From assembly GCA_022414725.1 (NCBI GenBank), contig CM039463.1, positions 83,024,772 to 83,088,771 on the forward strand: DNA of 64,000 nucleotides. Reading direction: 5' to 3'. The position numbers and the translations under genes are program-made. Position 1 is the first letter of the stretch; the number at the start of each line of letters is the position of its first letter. This document shows, one piece after another, positions 31,006 to 44,045 of the stretch. The notes under the pieces are model-generated. The model made no database searches, was not told the DNA's origin, and saw nothing but the letters and a program-made list of their open reading frames with translations. Origin of the DNA: Microglena sp. YARC. Lineage: Eukaryota; Chlorophyta; Chlorophyceae; Chlamydomonadales; Chlamydomonadaceae.

Positions 31006-32820
31006 ATCCCCTCTAGGCCCTCCTTCCCACTCCCAGTCCCACTTAGACTCCATCCTTCCACTCCCAATCACATGCCAGCATCATAGAGCTGCTGCATCAA
31101 CATCTTGGACAGCACAGAGCCTGGTTCGCCCCATCCCTTCCCACTGTCCCCACTTCACCCTCCCCCCCACTACCACTCCACCCTCCCCCCCACTACCACT
31201 CCACCCTCCCCCCCCACTACCACTCCACCTTCCCTCCCACTCCGCCCTCCCACTCCCACTCACATGCCAGCATCATAGAGCTGCTGCATCAACATCCTGG
31301 ACGGCACAGAGCCCGGCTCGCAGAGCACCGCTTGCGGGCCTCCACTGAAAGCATTAGGATCGCCGAAATCGGTGGTTGCGGGCAAGTCCATAAAACGACG
31401 AATATCATCAGGAGTCGGGTTCATAGTTGTTTGTGGCCTGTAGACAAATTGGCATTGGTGTTGTTGGTGTTGTTGGTGCTGTTAGTGTTGTTGGTGTTGT
31501 TGGTGTTGTTGGTGGTGGTGGTGGTGGTGGTGCTGTTAGTGTTGTTGGTGTTGTTGGTGCTGTTAGTGTTGTTGGTGTTGTTGGTGGTGTCGGTGGTGTT
31601 GGTGTTGTTGGTGCTGTTAGTGTTGTTGGTGTTGTTGGTGCTGTTAGTGTTGTTGGTGTTGTTGGTGGTGTCGGTGTTGGTGGTGGTGTTGGTGCTGTTA
31701 GTGTTGTTGGTGTTGTTGGTGCTGTTAGTGTTGTTGGTGTTGTTGGTGGTGTCGGTGTTGGTGGTGGTGTTGGTGCTGTTAGTGTTGTTGGTGTTGTTGG
31801 TGCTGTTAGTGTTGTTGGTGTTGTTGGTGGTGTCGGTGTTGGTGGTGGTGTTGGTGCTGTTAGTGTTGTTGGTGTTGTTGGTGTGTTGGTGCTGTTAGTG
31901 TTGTTGGTGTTGTTGGTGGTGTCGGTGTTGGTGGTGGTGTTGGTGCTGTTAGTGTTGTTGGTGTTGTTGGTGTGTTGGTGCTGTTGGTGTTGATGGTGTT
32001 GGTGGTGGTGTCGATGGTGTTGGCACTTCTGTGCTGTAAATTTCTGTACTCCTGTGCTGTAAATATGTGTACTTCTTTGCTGCAAACGCATGTACTGACT
32101 TAACACATTTAACTGTAAGACTGGGAGCAGCCAAGTTCATGGCTGGGGCCAACAAGTCCAACCATGCAACCAACTTCCAGTCCAACCAACCAACCAACCA
32201 ACGTCAAGTCCAACCATGCAACCAAATTCAAGTCCTGCCAGCCAACAAACCAACCAACCAACAAACCAACCAACGTCAAGGCAAACCATACAACCCACTT
32301 GAAGTCCAACCATGCATCCAACTTCAAATCCAACCAACCAACCAACGTCAAATCCAACCATGCGATCAACTGTAAGTCCAAGGAGCCACAACCAACGTCA
32401 AGTCCAACCAACCAACCAACCAACCAACCAACCAATGTCAAGTCCAACCATGCAATCAACTTTAAGTCCAAGGAGCCACAACCAACGTCAAGTCCAACCA
32501 ACCAACCAACCAACGTCAAGTCCAACCATGCAATCAACTTGAAGTCCAAGGAGCCACAACCTACCTCTGAGGATTGTACATCTGTTGTGTCGCGGCGTCG
32601 TGTTGCGCCATGGGAGGGGGCACTCTGGTGTGGGTGGTGGTGGTGGTGAGGGTGGAATTGGGAGAATGGTTTAGGGTGGTGATGGTTGGGGTGGTGGTGG
32701 AAGATTGTACATATGTTGTGTCGCTACGTTGTGTTGCGCCATGGAGAGGGGAGCTCCGGTGTGGGTGTTGAGGTGGGGGGGGAGGTGAGGGTGGGGGGGG
32801 GATGGTGATGGGGGGGGAGT

Positions 32821-32851
<31 letters not shown>

Positions 32852-35800
32852 GGGGGGGGATGGTGAGGGTGGTGGTGGTGAGGGGGGGGGAGGGGAGGGC
32901 ATGGCTTAGTGTGGTGATGCTTGGGGTGGTGGTGGAGGGGTAGGGTGGTGGGGTGGTGAGGGTGGTGATGGTGGTGGTGAGGGGATTGTTGAGGGTGGTG
33001 ATGGCTGGGGTGGTGGTGGAGGGTAGGGTGGTGACGGTTGGGGTGGTGGTGGAGGGGTAGGGTGGTGGGAGTGAGGGTGGTAGGGACAAGGGTGAGAGTG
33101 GGGGCATTGCTTAGGGTGGTGATGGTTGAGGTGGTGGTGAGGCTGAGGGCAAGATTGGGGGCATGGCTAAGGGTGGTGATGGTTGGGGTGGTGGTGAGGG
33201 TGAGATTGGGGGCATGGATTAGGTTGGTGCTGTTGGTGTTATTGGTGTTGTTGTTGGTGTCGGTGATGTTGGTGTTGCATTAGAATTGCCAGAATTGGTG
33301 GGGGCATGGGTTAGGATGGTTAAGGTGGTGGAGAGGGTGAGATTGGGGGCATGGATTAGGTTGGTGATGGATGGGGTGGTGGTGGAGTGGTAGTTTGGTG
33401 GTGAGGGTGAGGGTGGGGGCATGGGTTAGGATGGTTGGGGTGGTGGTGGAGGTGAGGGTGAGATCGGGGATATGGGTTAGGGTGGTGATGGATGGGGTGG
33501 TGGTGGAGTGGTAGTTTGGTGGTGAGGGTGAGGGTAGGGGCATGGGTTAGGATGGTTGGGGTGGTGGTGGAGGTGAGGGTGAGATCGGGGATATGGGTTA
33601 GGGTGATGATGGATGGGGTGGTTGGGGTGGTGGGGGTGAGGGTAGGGGCATGGGTTAGGGTGGTTGGGGTGGTGGTGGAGGTGAGGGTGAGATCGGGGAT
33701 ATGGGTTAGGGTGGTGATGGATGGGGTGGTGGTGGAGTGGTAGTTTGGTGGTGAGGGTGAGGGTAGGGGCATGGGTTAGGATGGTTGGGGTGGTGGTGGA
33801 GGTGAGGGTGAGATCGGGGATATAGGTTAGGGTGGTGATGGATGGGGTGGTGATGGATGGGGTGGTGATGGTTGGGGTGGTTGGGGTGGTGGGGGTGAGG
33901 GTAAGATCGGGTGTATGGGTTAGGGTGGTGATGGTTGGGGTAGTGGTGGAGTCGTAGGGTGGTGGGGGGGGGGGGGGGCGTATGGCTAAGGGTGGCGGTG
34001 GTTTGTGGTGGTGGGTGGTGGTGGTGGTGAAGGTGAGATTGGGGGCATGGGTTAGGGTGGTGATGGGTACACAAGACAATACTCAGTCTCTCACCCATCC
34101 CTGACAACCAGGGCTATCACACTGTTCCTTAAAGACCGCCACCATCATGAACACCACCACCAACGAAACCAACATACACAAAATAATTATCAGTCTCTTA
34201 CCCATCCCTGTCAATAAGGGCTATCACACTGATATGTACAGACCACCACCACCATACACAAAACACCACCAAAACCACCACCAACCACCACCACCACAAA
34301 ACACCACCAACATACACAAAACAATTCCCATTCTCTTACTTGTCCCTGTCAACGAGAGCCAACACACTGTTCTGCAGCAACCACTACCATCATGAACACC
34401 AATAACATCATACACATAACGATTCCCAGTCTCTTACCCGTCCCTGTCAACAATGGCTAACACACTGTTACGTAGGGACTTGCGCCATCACGAACACCAC
34501 CACCATCACAAACACCACCACCACGAACACCACCACCATCACAAACACCACCACCACCATCACGAACACCACCACCATCACAAACACCACCACCACCATC
34601 ACAAACACCACCACCACCAGCATACATAAGACAATTCCCAGTCTCTTACCCGTCCCTGTCAACAAGGGCTAACACACTGTTACGCAGGGACTTGCGCTCA
34701 TCTCGCAGATCCCCCACCGCGCGAGTCAACAGCTCCAATTGGCGTTGCATGGCGTCTGTCAACTCACGCATGGCCTGGTCTCTTCCTGAGGTGTCATAGC
34801 CCCCTCCGTGCATGGCCTGGGAGTTGTTAGTGATGGTGGTGGTGGTGTTTGTGATGGTGGTGGTGGTGGTGTTGATGGTGGTGGCGGCAGTAGGGATAGG
34901 AAATTGGCATTGCATGGCGTCTATCAACTCACGGATTGCATGGCCTCTTCCTGAAGTGTCATAGCCCCCTCCGTGCATGGCCTGGGGGGTGTGATGGTGG
35001 TGATGGTGGTGGTGGTGGTGGTGGTGTTCTTGATGGTGGTGGTGGTGTTTGTGATGGTGGTGGGTTTTTTTTTGATGGTGGTGGCAGCGGCAGTAGGGAT
35101 AGGAAATTGGCGTTGCATGGTGTCTGTCAACTCACTCATTGCATGGTCTCTTCCTGAGGTGTCATAGCCCCCTCCGTGCATGGCCTGGGGGGTGTTAGTG
35201 ATGGTGGTGGTGGTGTTCTTGATGGTGGTGGTGATGTTTGTGATGGTGGTGTTTTTCTTGATGGTGGTGGCGGCAGTAGGGATAGGAAATTGGCGTTGCA
35301 TGGTGTCTGTCAACTCACGCATTGCTTGGCCTCTTCCTGAGGTGTCATAGCCCCCTCCGTGCATGGCCTGGGGGGTGTGATGGTGTTGATGGTGGTGGTG
35401 GTGATGGTGGTGATGGTCGTGGTGGAGGTGGGGATAGTTAACTGGCGATGCCTGATGTATTTCAACTCACGCATGGCCTGGTCTCTTCCTGAGGCGTCAT
35501 AGCCCCTTCTGTGCATGGCCTGGAGGGTGTGATGGTGGTGATGGTGGGGGCGGTGTTGTTGTTGGTGGTGTTCTTGATGGTGGTGGGGGTGTTTGTGATG
35601 GTAGTGGCAGTAGTGGGGATAGTAAACTGGCGCTGCCGGGCGTCCATCAATTGAAGCATTGCTTCGTCTCTTTCAGAGGTATCATAGCCCACTTGTTGCA
35701 TGGCCTGGGGTGTGTGATGGTGGTGGTGGTGTTCTTGATGGTGGCGGCAGTGGTGGGGATAGTAATCTGGCGCTGCCCGGCGTCCGACAATTGAAGCATT

Positions 35801-38213
35801 GCCTCGTCACAAGACACTCTCACTCTCATCACTGCCTCTTCCCACTCCCGCAAGATGGGGGGCAAGTTGTGATATGACACACGGCGCCTTAACCTTCGTC
35901 ACAAGACACTCTCACCCTCATCACTGCCTCCTCCCACTCCCGCAAGATGGGGGGCAAGTTGAGAGATGCCACACAGCGCCTCAAACTAAGTCAAATACAC
36001 TCTCACCCTCATCACTGCCTCTTCCCACTCCCGCAAGATGGGGGGCAAGTTGTGATATGACACACGGCGCCTTAACCTTCGTCACAAGACACTCTCACCC
36101 TCATCACTGCCTCCTCTCACCCCCACCCTCGTCACTTCCTCCTCGTTCTCCCACAAGATGGGGGGCAAGGTGAGTACACCCTTGGCCGAAGGGGCCTGTC
36201 CATCACCAGCTGACACATCAGCAAGTCAGCAACAGCTGGCCGAAGGGGCCTGTCCATCACCAGCTGACACATCAGCAAGTCAGTGACAGCTGGCCGAAGG
36301 GGCCTGCCCATCACCAGCTGACACATCAGCAAGTCAGCAACATCTGGCTGTGAGAAAAGATCTTACACCTATCGACTCCGGCAGGCCGCGGTTACATTTG
36401 GAGTCAACTAGGGCACCAGGAACAATGTAATCATCATCATCATCATCACATACAAAGCTTGCTACCACTGTTTCCTTTTTTGGCTACTCATAGCAGCTTC
36501 CCACCAGCTCTAATAGATGGACACTGGGTCAAACTCAAAGCTTGCAGCTGCATTGGAATGTCAGCTTTGAGACTCACTACCTAGATTCAGGTTTGGCCCA
36601 AGGACATTGAAAGGAGCTGTCTAGAAGCTGGTACGCGTAGGACACCAGATAAAATGTAATAATAATAAAAAACATCAATCCCTACCTCCTCTCTCTCCCG
36701 CAAGATGGGGGGCAAGTGGAGAGATGACACACGTTGCAAAGGCATCATGTCACCTTCGCCCAATATTGGGCCCTGGGTCACCTCCAAGCCGAAGGGCTCC
36801 TCACTCCACACAGCGGGCGGGATCATCTGGTCACTTGTCATTATGTCTCCAGACAGTTCCTGTACAGGGGCAGGGTGAGTATGGGGATGAGGGTGAGAGT
36901 GAGGGTGGAGTGAGGGTGAGAGTGAGGGTGTGAGTAAGGGTGAGAGTAAGACTGAGAGTGAGGTTGAGGATGGAGTGAGGTTGAGAGTGAGGGTGAGAGA
37001 GGGTGAGAGTGAGGGTGAGGGTGAGAGTGATACTAGGGTGAGGATGTCCTTGTTCGCCCCATGTTCGCAGACAGCTCATGTACAGGGTGAGGGTGAGAGT
37101 GAGGGTAAAGGTGAGAGTGAGAGTAGGGTGGGGGTGTCTCAATTCACGCAATGTCCCCAGGCAGCTCCTGCACAGGGATGTAATGAGAATGAGGGTGAGC
37201 ATGAGAGTGAGGTTGAGTAAGGGTGAGAGTGAGGGTAAGGGTGAGGGTGAGAGTGATAGGACCGACCCCGGACCATAATCCCATACCAGCCCACGCACAG
37301 GAGGCAGAGGCACATGCATGGCTGCATGCTAAGTCCACCCCCTTGATAACCATCCCACACTGTCCCATGCCCATCTTCCCATACCAGCCCACGCACAGGA
37401 GGCAGAGGCACAGGCATGGCTGCATGCTTAGTCCACCCCCTTGAATACCATCCCATACTGTCCCATGCCCATCTTCCCATACCAGCCCACGCACAGGAGG
37501 CAGAGGCACAGGCATGGCTGCATGCTTAGTCCACCCCCATGAATACCATCCCATACTGTCCCATGCCCATCTTCCCATACCAGCCCACGCACAGGAGGCA
37601 GAGGCACAGGCATGGCTGCATGCTAAGTCCACCCCCTTGAATACCATCCCATACTGTCCCATGCTCATCTTCCCATACCAGCCCACGCACAGGAGGCAGA
37701 GGCACAGGCATGGCTGCATGCTAAGTCCACCCCCTTGAATACCATCCCATACTGTCCCATGCTCATCTTCCCATACCAGCCCACGCACAGGAGGCAGAGG
37801 CACAGGCATGGCTGCATGCTAAGTCCACCCCCATGAATACCATCCCATACTGTCCCATGCCCATCTTCCCATACCAGCCCACGCACAGGAGGCAGAGGCA
37901 CAGGCATGGCTGCATGCTTAGTCCACCCCCTTGAATACCATCCCATACTGTCCCATGCTCATCTTCCCATACCAGCCCACGCACAGGAGGCTGAGGCACA
38001 GACATCAGGACACACAGGAGCCACACATAGAGGCACATGCACCAGCACACACAGGAGGCACACGCACAGGAGGCAGAGGCACAGGCGCCAGCACTTGCTC
38101 CAGAGGCATCTCTCCCATTGCAGCATCGTCCATCCTCTGCATGTTGATAGCCATGAACTTGTTGCGCAGGGGAGGGGGAATCGGAGTACGACCTAGTAGA
38201 GGGAGAAGGTGTG

Positions 38214-38245
<32 letters not shown>

Positions 38246-38309
38246 TATGTGTGTGTTTGTCTCAGTGTGTGTGTGTGTGTGAGAGAGAGTATGTGTGTGT
38301 TTATCTCTC

Positions 38310-38341
<32 letters not shown>

Positions 38342-38663
38342 GGGGGGGGGAGGGGGGGGGGGGGGGGGGGGCATGTTGGGGGGAAGGTAGGCAGAGCAGG
38401 GAAGGCATGCATATTGAGGTGTTGGTGTTGTGTTTTGTGTTGTCCATCGTCTGCATACTGATTGCCATGGACTTGTTGCGCAAAGGAGGGGGGGGGGGGG
38501 GGCGGAAAAGGACCTGGTAGAGGAAAGTAGGCAGAGCAGGGAAGGCAAGGATATTGCGGTGTTGGTGTTGTGTTGGTGTTGTCCATTGCCTGCATGTTGA
38601 TTGCCATGAACTTGTTTGCGCATAGGAGGGGGAATCGAGGGGGGACCTGGTGGGAGGGAGTAG

Positions 38664-38705
<42 letters not shown>

Positions 38706-41700
38706 GGGGGGGGGTCAGATAGAGGGGGGGGGGGGGGGGGGGGGGGGGAGTGCGTGTGTGTGGGTATGTGTGTGTGTGGTGTGTGTGGGTGTGTGTGGGT
38801 GGGTGGGGGGCAGGAGGGTGAGGGTGAATCGGAGTACAACCTGCGGAAGGGCGTCGATAGGCAGGGTGGAGCAAGGTAGCCTTTGGTGTGAGGGCCGTCA
38901 TTTGTGTGTGTGGTTTGGTTTGGCAGGGTGGTTCGGTTTGGCTGGCAGGGTGGTGCAAACCGATGGCCCAAGCCTACGTCAAGAGACAAGTCAGATTTGT
39001 GCTCGTTTCAAACAGCTGGGAATTAAGTCTCAAACAACTTTCTTGCCTGTTTCAAACAGCTGGAAAACAACTCCAAACAACTTTCAAACAATTCCCTTCC
39101 CTGTTTCAAACAGCTGGAAAACAATTTTCAAACAACTTTCTTGCCTGTTTCAAACTGCTGGAAAACAACTTCAAGACAATTTCCAAACAACTTTCTTGCT
39201 TGCCTGTTTCAAACTGCTGGAAAACAACTGCCAAAAAACTGTCAAACAACTTTCTTGCCTGTTTCAAACTGCTGGAAAACAACTTCCAAACAACTTCCTT
39301 GCCTGTTTCAAACAGATGGAACTCCACCAGAGGATCCAGCACCTCTTGCATCAGGTCTCTTGGTTTGGCAGGGTGGTTTGCTTTGGATGGCAGGGTAGTT
39401 CAAACCTATGGGTCAAGCAGCTGGAAAAAAACTTGCAAACAACTTCCAAACAACTGCCTTGCCTGTTTCAAATAGCTGGAACTCGACCAGAGGATCCGGC
39501 ACCTCTTGCATCATGTCTCCCAGCATAGCTCTCCAGTTTAGGGGGGGCTGGTCACGCAGGAGTAGACCCCTAGATGAGGAAGTTTTGGGGTTGCGATTGA
39601 AGGGGGCTGGTCACGCAGGAGTAGACCCCCAAGAGAAGAGAGGGAGGGGGGATATTAGGGGTTGCAGGTTAGGGTTGGGAGCAGTGGGTGGGAGGGAGGG
39701 AGGATATTAGGGGTTGCAGGTTAGGGTTGGGAGCAGTGGGTGGGAGGGAGGGGGGATATTAGGGTTGCAGGTTAGGGTTGGGAGCAGTGGGTGGGAGGGA
39801 GGGGGGATATTAGGGGTTGCAGGTTAGGGTTGGGAGCAGTGGGTGGGAGGGAGGGGGATATTAGGGGTTGCAGGTTAGGGTTGGAGCAGTGGGAAGGAGG
39901 GAGGGAGAGAGGGGGATTGGGGTTGCGGTTAAGGGATTGGAGTTTAGGGGGGGCTGGTCGCGCAGGAGAAGACCTCTAGAGGAGGGAGGGAGGGAGCGGG
40001 GAAGAGAGAGTTTGAGGGGTGAGGTTTAGGGGTTGGGGTCTAGAGGTTGGAGTTGAGGGGGGGGGCGGGTAGGGGGGGGAGTTAAGGGGGTCGTGCAGGA
40101 GTAGACCCCAAGTGGAGGGAGGGAGAAAGGGGAGGGGAGGAGGGACTTCGAGGTTTTTTTGGTTTAGGGTTTGGAAATTAGGGAGGGCTGGTCATGCAGG
40201 AGTAGACCCCCTAGAGAAGAGAGGGGGAAATTAGGGGTTGCCGTTTAGGGGTGAGAGGGAAGGAATAAAACCCTAGATGAGGGAGGGAGGAAGGGTGGAG
40301 AGAGTTTGGGGGATGCGGTTTAGGGGTTTGGAATTTAGGGGGGCCTGCGAATGCAGGAGTAGACCCCAAGAGGAGGGAGGGAGGGAGGGGAGGAGGGAGG
40401 GGGTGCGGTTTAGGGTTGGAGTTTAGGGGGGGGTAGTAATACAGGAGTAGACCCCAAGAGAAGAGAGGGAGGGGGGATATTAGGGGTGCGGTTTAGGGCT
40501 GGTCAGCAGGAAAAGACCCCTAGAGGCGGAGAGGGAAGAGGGAGATAAGGGGTTGTGTTTTTAGGGGGGGGGGGGGGGGCGTTACCGCAGGAGAAACCCA
40601 GGGAGGAGGAGGAATGGGGGAATGAGGGAATAAAATTCCTACAAAAAAAAAAAAAAAATTAAAAAAAAATGAGGAATGAGGGAGGAGGGAGGAATGGGGG
40701 ACAGAAGCGTGGCATCAGCATTGAAAGGCAGGGTGAGGGAAATGGGTACAGGAGAGTGGATGGCTTAGGGAGTTGCCTACATAATCTTACATGCAAATGC
40801 ATAATGTACATAATCTTGCATGCAAATGCATGTTTATGAGCAGATGAGGTTTCAATGCAACAATCTATTCTGAAAAGCGAGAGTTATACAAATAAAATAT
40901 GTATATATGTTATTATATAAAATATGTATATCTTATATGAATTATTTTATCAAATATGTATACATATATTATTGCATAAATATATACATCACTAAGTTTA
41001 TATATATAATAAATCAGTAAACACAAAAACATACATAAACAAATTTTAAAATGTGAATCTTTATTCATAGATACACATACAGACAAATAAATAATAATAA
41101 ATCAATCAATCAATGCAGTAAATATAAAAAAAGGCCCTCACTGCTTCGAGGTCAGGGGATAACGGTGCACTCCAACCGCCACCTCAGACTGACTACCATC
41201 ATCAGAGATAAAGGAGAAGGGGACAACAGGCGTCCAGCCAACCAGAAACTGGGCTGGGCGCATCCCTTGCTCCACTACCTGGTGTTTGGGCCCACAACAA
41301 GGAGGGAGAAGCAGTTAGTTAGTTTGGATTATGACATAACAACAAGGAGGGAGAAGCAGTTAGTTAGTTTGGATTATGACATAACAACAAGGAGGGAGAA
41401 GCAGTTAGTTAGTTTGGATTATGACATAACAACAAGGAAGGAGAAGCAGTTAGTTAGTTTGGATTATGACATAACAACAAGGAGGGAGAAGCAGTTAGTT
41501 AGTTTGGATTATGACATAACAACAAGGAGGGAGAAGCAGTTAGTTAGTTTGGATTATGACATAACAACAAGGAGGGAGAAGCAGTTAGTTAGTTTGGATT
41601 ATGACAACAACAAGGAGGGAGAAGCAGTTAGTTAGTTTGGATTATGACATGGCAACAACAAGGAGGGAGAGCTAGTTAGTTAGTTAGTTTGGTTTGGTTG

Positions 41701-42329
41701 GTTTGGATTATGACAGGATGAGACATGCTACTCTGCCAATGCAGGGGACAACGGGCGTCCAGCCAACCAGAAACTGGGCTGGGCGCATTCCGTGCTTAGC
41801 TACCTGTTGTTTGGGTCCACAGCAAGGAGGGAGGAGCAGTTAGTTAGTTTGTATTATGACATGCCAACAACAAGGAGGGAGAGCTAGTTAGTTAGTTAGT
41901 TTGGTTGGATTGGGTTGGATTATGACAGGATGAGACATGCTACTCTGCCAATGCAGGGGACATTGGGAGTCCAGCCAACCAGAAACTGGGCTGGGCGCAT
42001 TCCGTGCTTAGCTACCTGTTGTTTGGGTCCACAGCAAGGAGGGAGGAGAAGTTAGTTAGTTTGTATTATGACATGCCAACAACAAGGAGGGAGAGCTAGT
42101 TAGTTAGTTAGTTTGGTTGGATTGGTTTGGATTATGACAGGATGAGACATGCTACTCTGCCAGCTCATTGGGAGTCAAGCCAACCAGAAACTGGGCTGGG
42201 CACATTCCCTGCTCCACTACCTGTTGTTTGGGCCTACAACAAGGAGGGAGAGGTAGTTAGTTTGGTTGGATTGTGACAGGAGGAGCCATACTACTCTGCC
42301 AACGCAGATACAGATGACATATAGGGGGG

Positions 42330-42380
<51 letters not shown>

Positions 42381-44014
42381 AGGGCTGGACCACAATTAAA
42401 GAGAGGGTGGGAAGGTGTAACATCATTCACTAGAGAGGGGGCGCACCTGAGGGGGCTCACCAGAAGCTCCACGAACAACAGTGGTGTACACATCGCCCAT
42501 GACATAGTCAAATACAGCATCAGGGGCAGGAACCTGCAGAGAAATGGAAGGGCCAAAAGAGTGGTTAAGATGTGTAACATCATGAAATAGATCAAATGCA
42601 GCGTCAGGGGCAGACATCTGCAGAGCAAGGGAAGGGACAGAACAATAGATATGATCACTGTGTTTCTTGCGCGGCGTGTCGCCTTTCTGTCGCTGCATGG
42701 CGACACATGGTTCTGGCTGAACTACTCAGAAATGAAAAAACAAACGGACAGCGGGGTAACCCGATGGGGGGGCTCCGCCACAAATGTAATCATCATCATC
42801 ACCATCATACGCGCATACATCATCATCACCATCATCATCATACACACATCATTATCATACATTCATACCTGTAACACTTTCCATCCTGGCACATCCAAAT
42901 GCGTTAGGTTTGTAAGCTCGTAGGCAGGCCCAACAAAAGTTCGTCCGTTATGGATGCCCACTCGGATGGTGTACCTGGTTATCATGGTAGAGTGGTGGTG
43001 GGAGAATGGTGGTGGTGGTGGTAGAGTGGTGGTGGGAGAGTGGTGACGGTGGTGGTGGTTGGTGCAATGTGGTGATGGTGGTGGTTTCGCTCGCCCACTC
43101 GGATGGTGTACCTGGTTATCAATTATTAGTTGGGGAGATTAGATCACGTATGTATGAGGACATTATCTCATATAGATATAGATATAAATACATCGTGTAT
43201 ATATCATGTATGTATGAGGAGGTTATATCATATCTAGATCTAGATATAGATATAGATATAGATATAGATATAGATATAGATATAGATATAGATACATCAT
43301 GTATAGATCATGTCATCATGTGTGTATGTTGAGATTAGATCAAGCATATTTTGATAATAGGAATGTATTTAATGTTGATCTTACAACATAAGACAGCAAG
43401 CAGCCTCAAAGGCTGTAAAACTTATGCTGAATTTGTGGATGAAAGTGGTGGTGGAAGGGGTTTTGAAATTGATGACCCCCTTATGAATGACAAGTCCTAT
43501 GCAGCGTTGCAAGCGACGCGGAAATTGGCCGAGTGTGTTGGCAACGGAACGGAAGGTGGCAACGATGGAGCTGACCGAAGCGAGTAAGGCCTTGGAGCTT
43601 TGTAACCAAGTTCTAGTTGATGAGTGCTTGAGAAGGGGTTCCGTGATGGATGTGACAAACCCGCTACCTGGCTATTGACTGCTGCAGCTGATGGTGATGA
43701 TGATGATGTTGATGATGTTGATGATGTTGATGATGTTGCTGAAAATGTTGCTGCTGCTGATGTTGCTGATAATGCAGTGGTTGGCCCCAGTGAAAGCAAA
43801 CGGGCTGGCCCCCTCAACCTCACGCCTCATAACAAGGCGTATTATTTATGTATTTATTTATTTGCCGATACTGCTGCTGCTGATGAGGTTGATGTTACTG
43901 CTACTGCTGCTGATAATGCTGATAATGATGCAGCTGCTTAGGTTGATGATGACGTGTTTGTGTTTGTGTACGTGTGTGTGTTTTATGTGTGTTTATGTGT
44001 GCGCGTGTGTGTGT

Positions 44015-44045
<31 letters not shown>

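Noticed and set aside
41165..41635. Plus-strand ORF with repeated [15 protein letters not shown] as a possible gene
   Set aside because: The non-repeat part is NPHP4 exon 11 on the other strand with exact phase; the rest is the 45-bp array.
43351..43587. Small plus-strand gene (78 codons)
   Set aside because: Part of a duplicated repeat (family D), with no homologue recognised.
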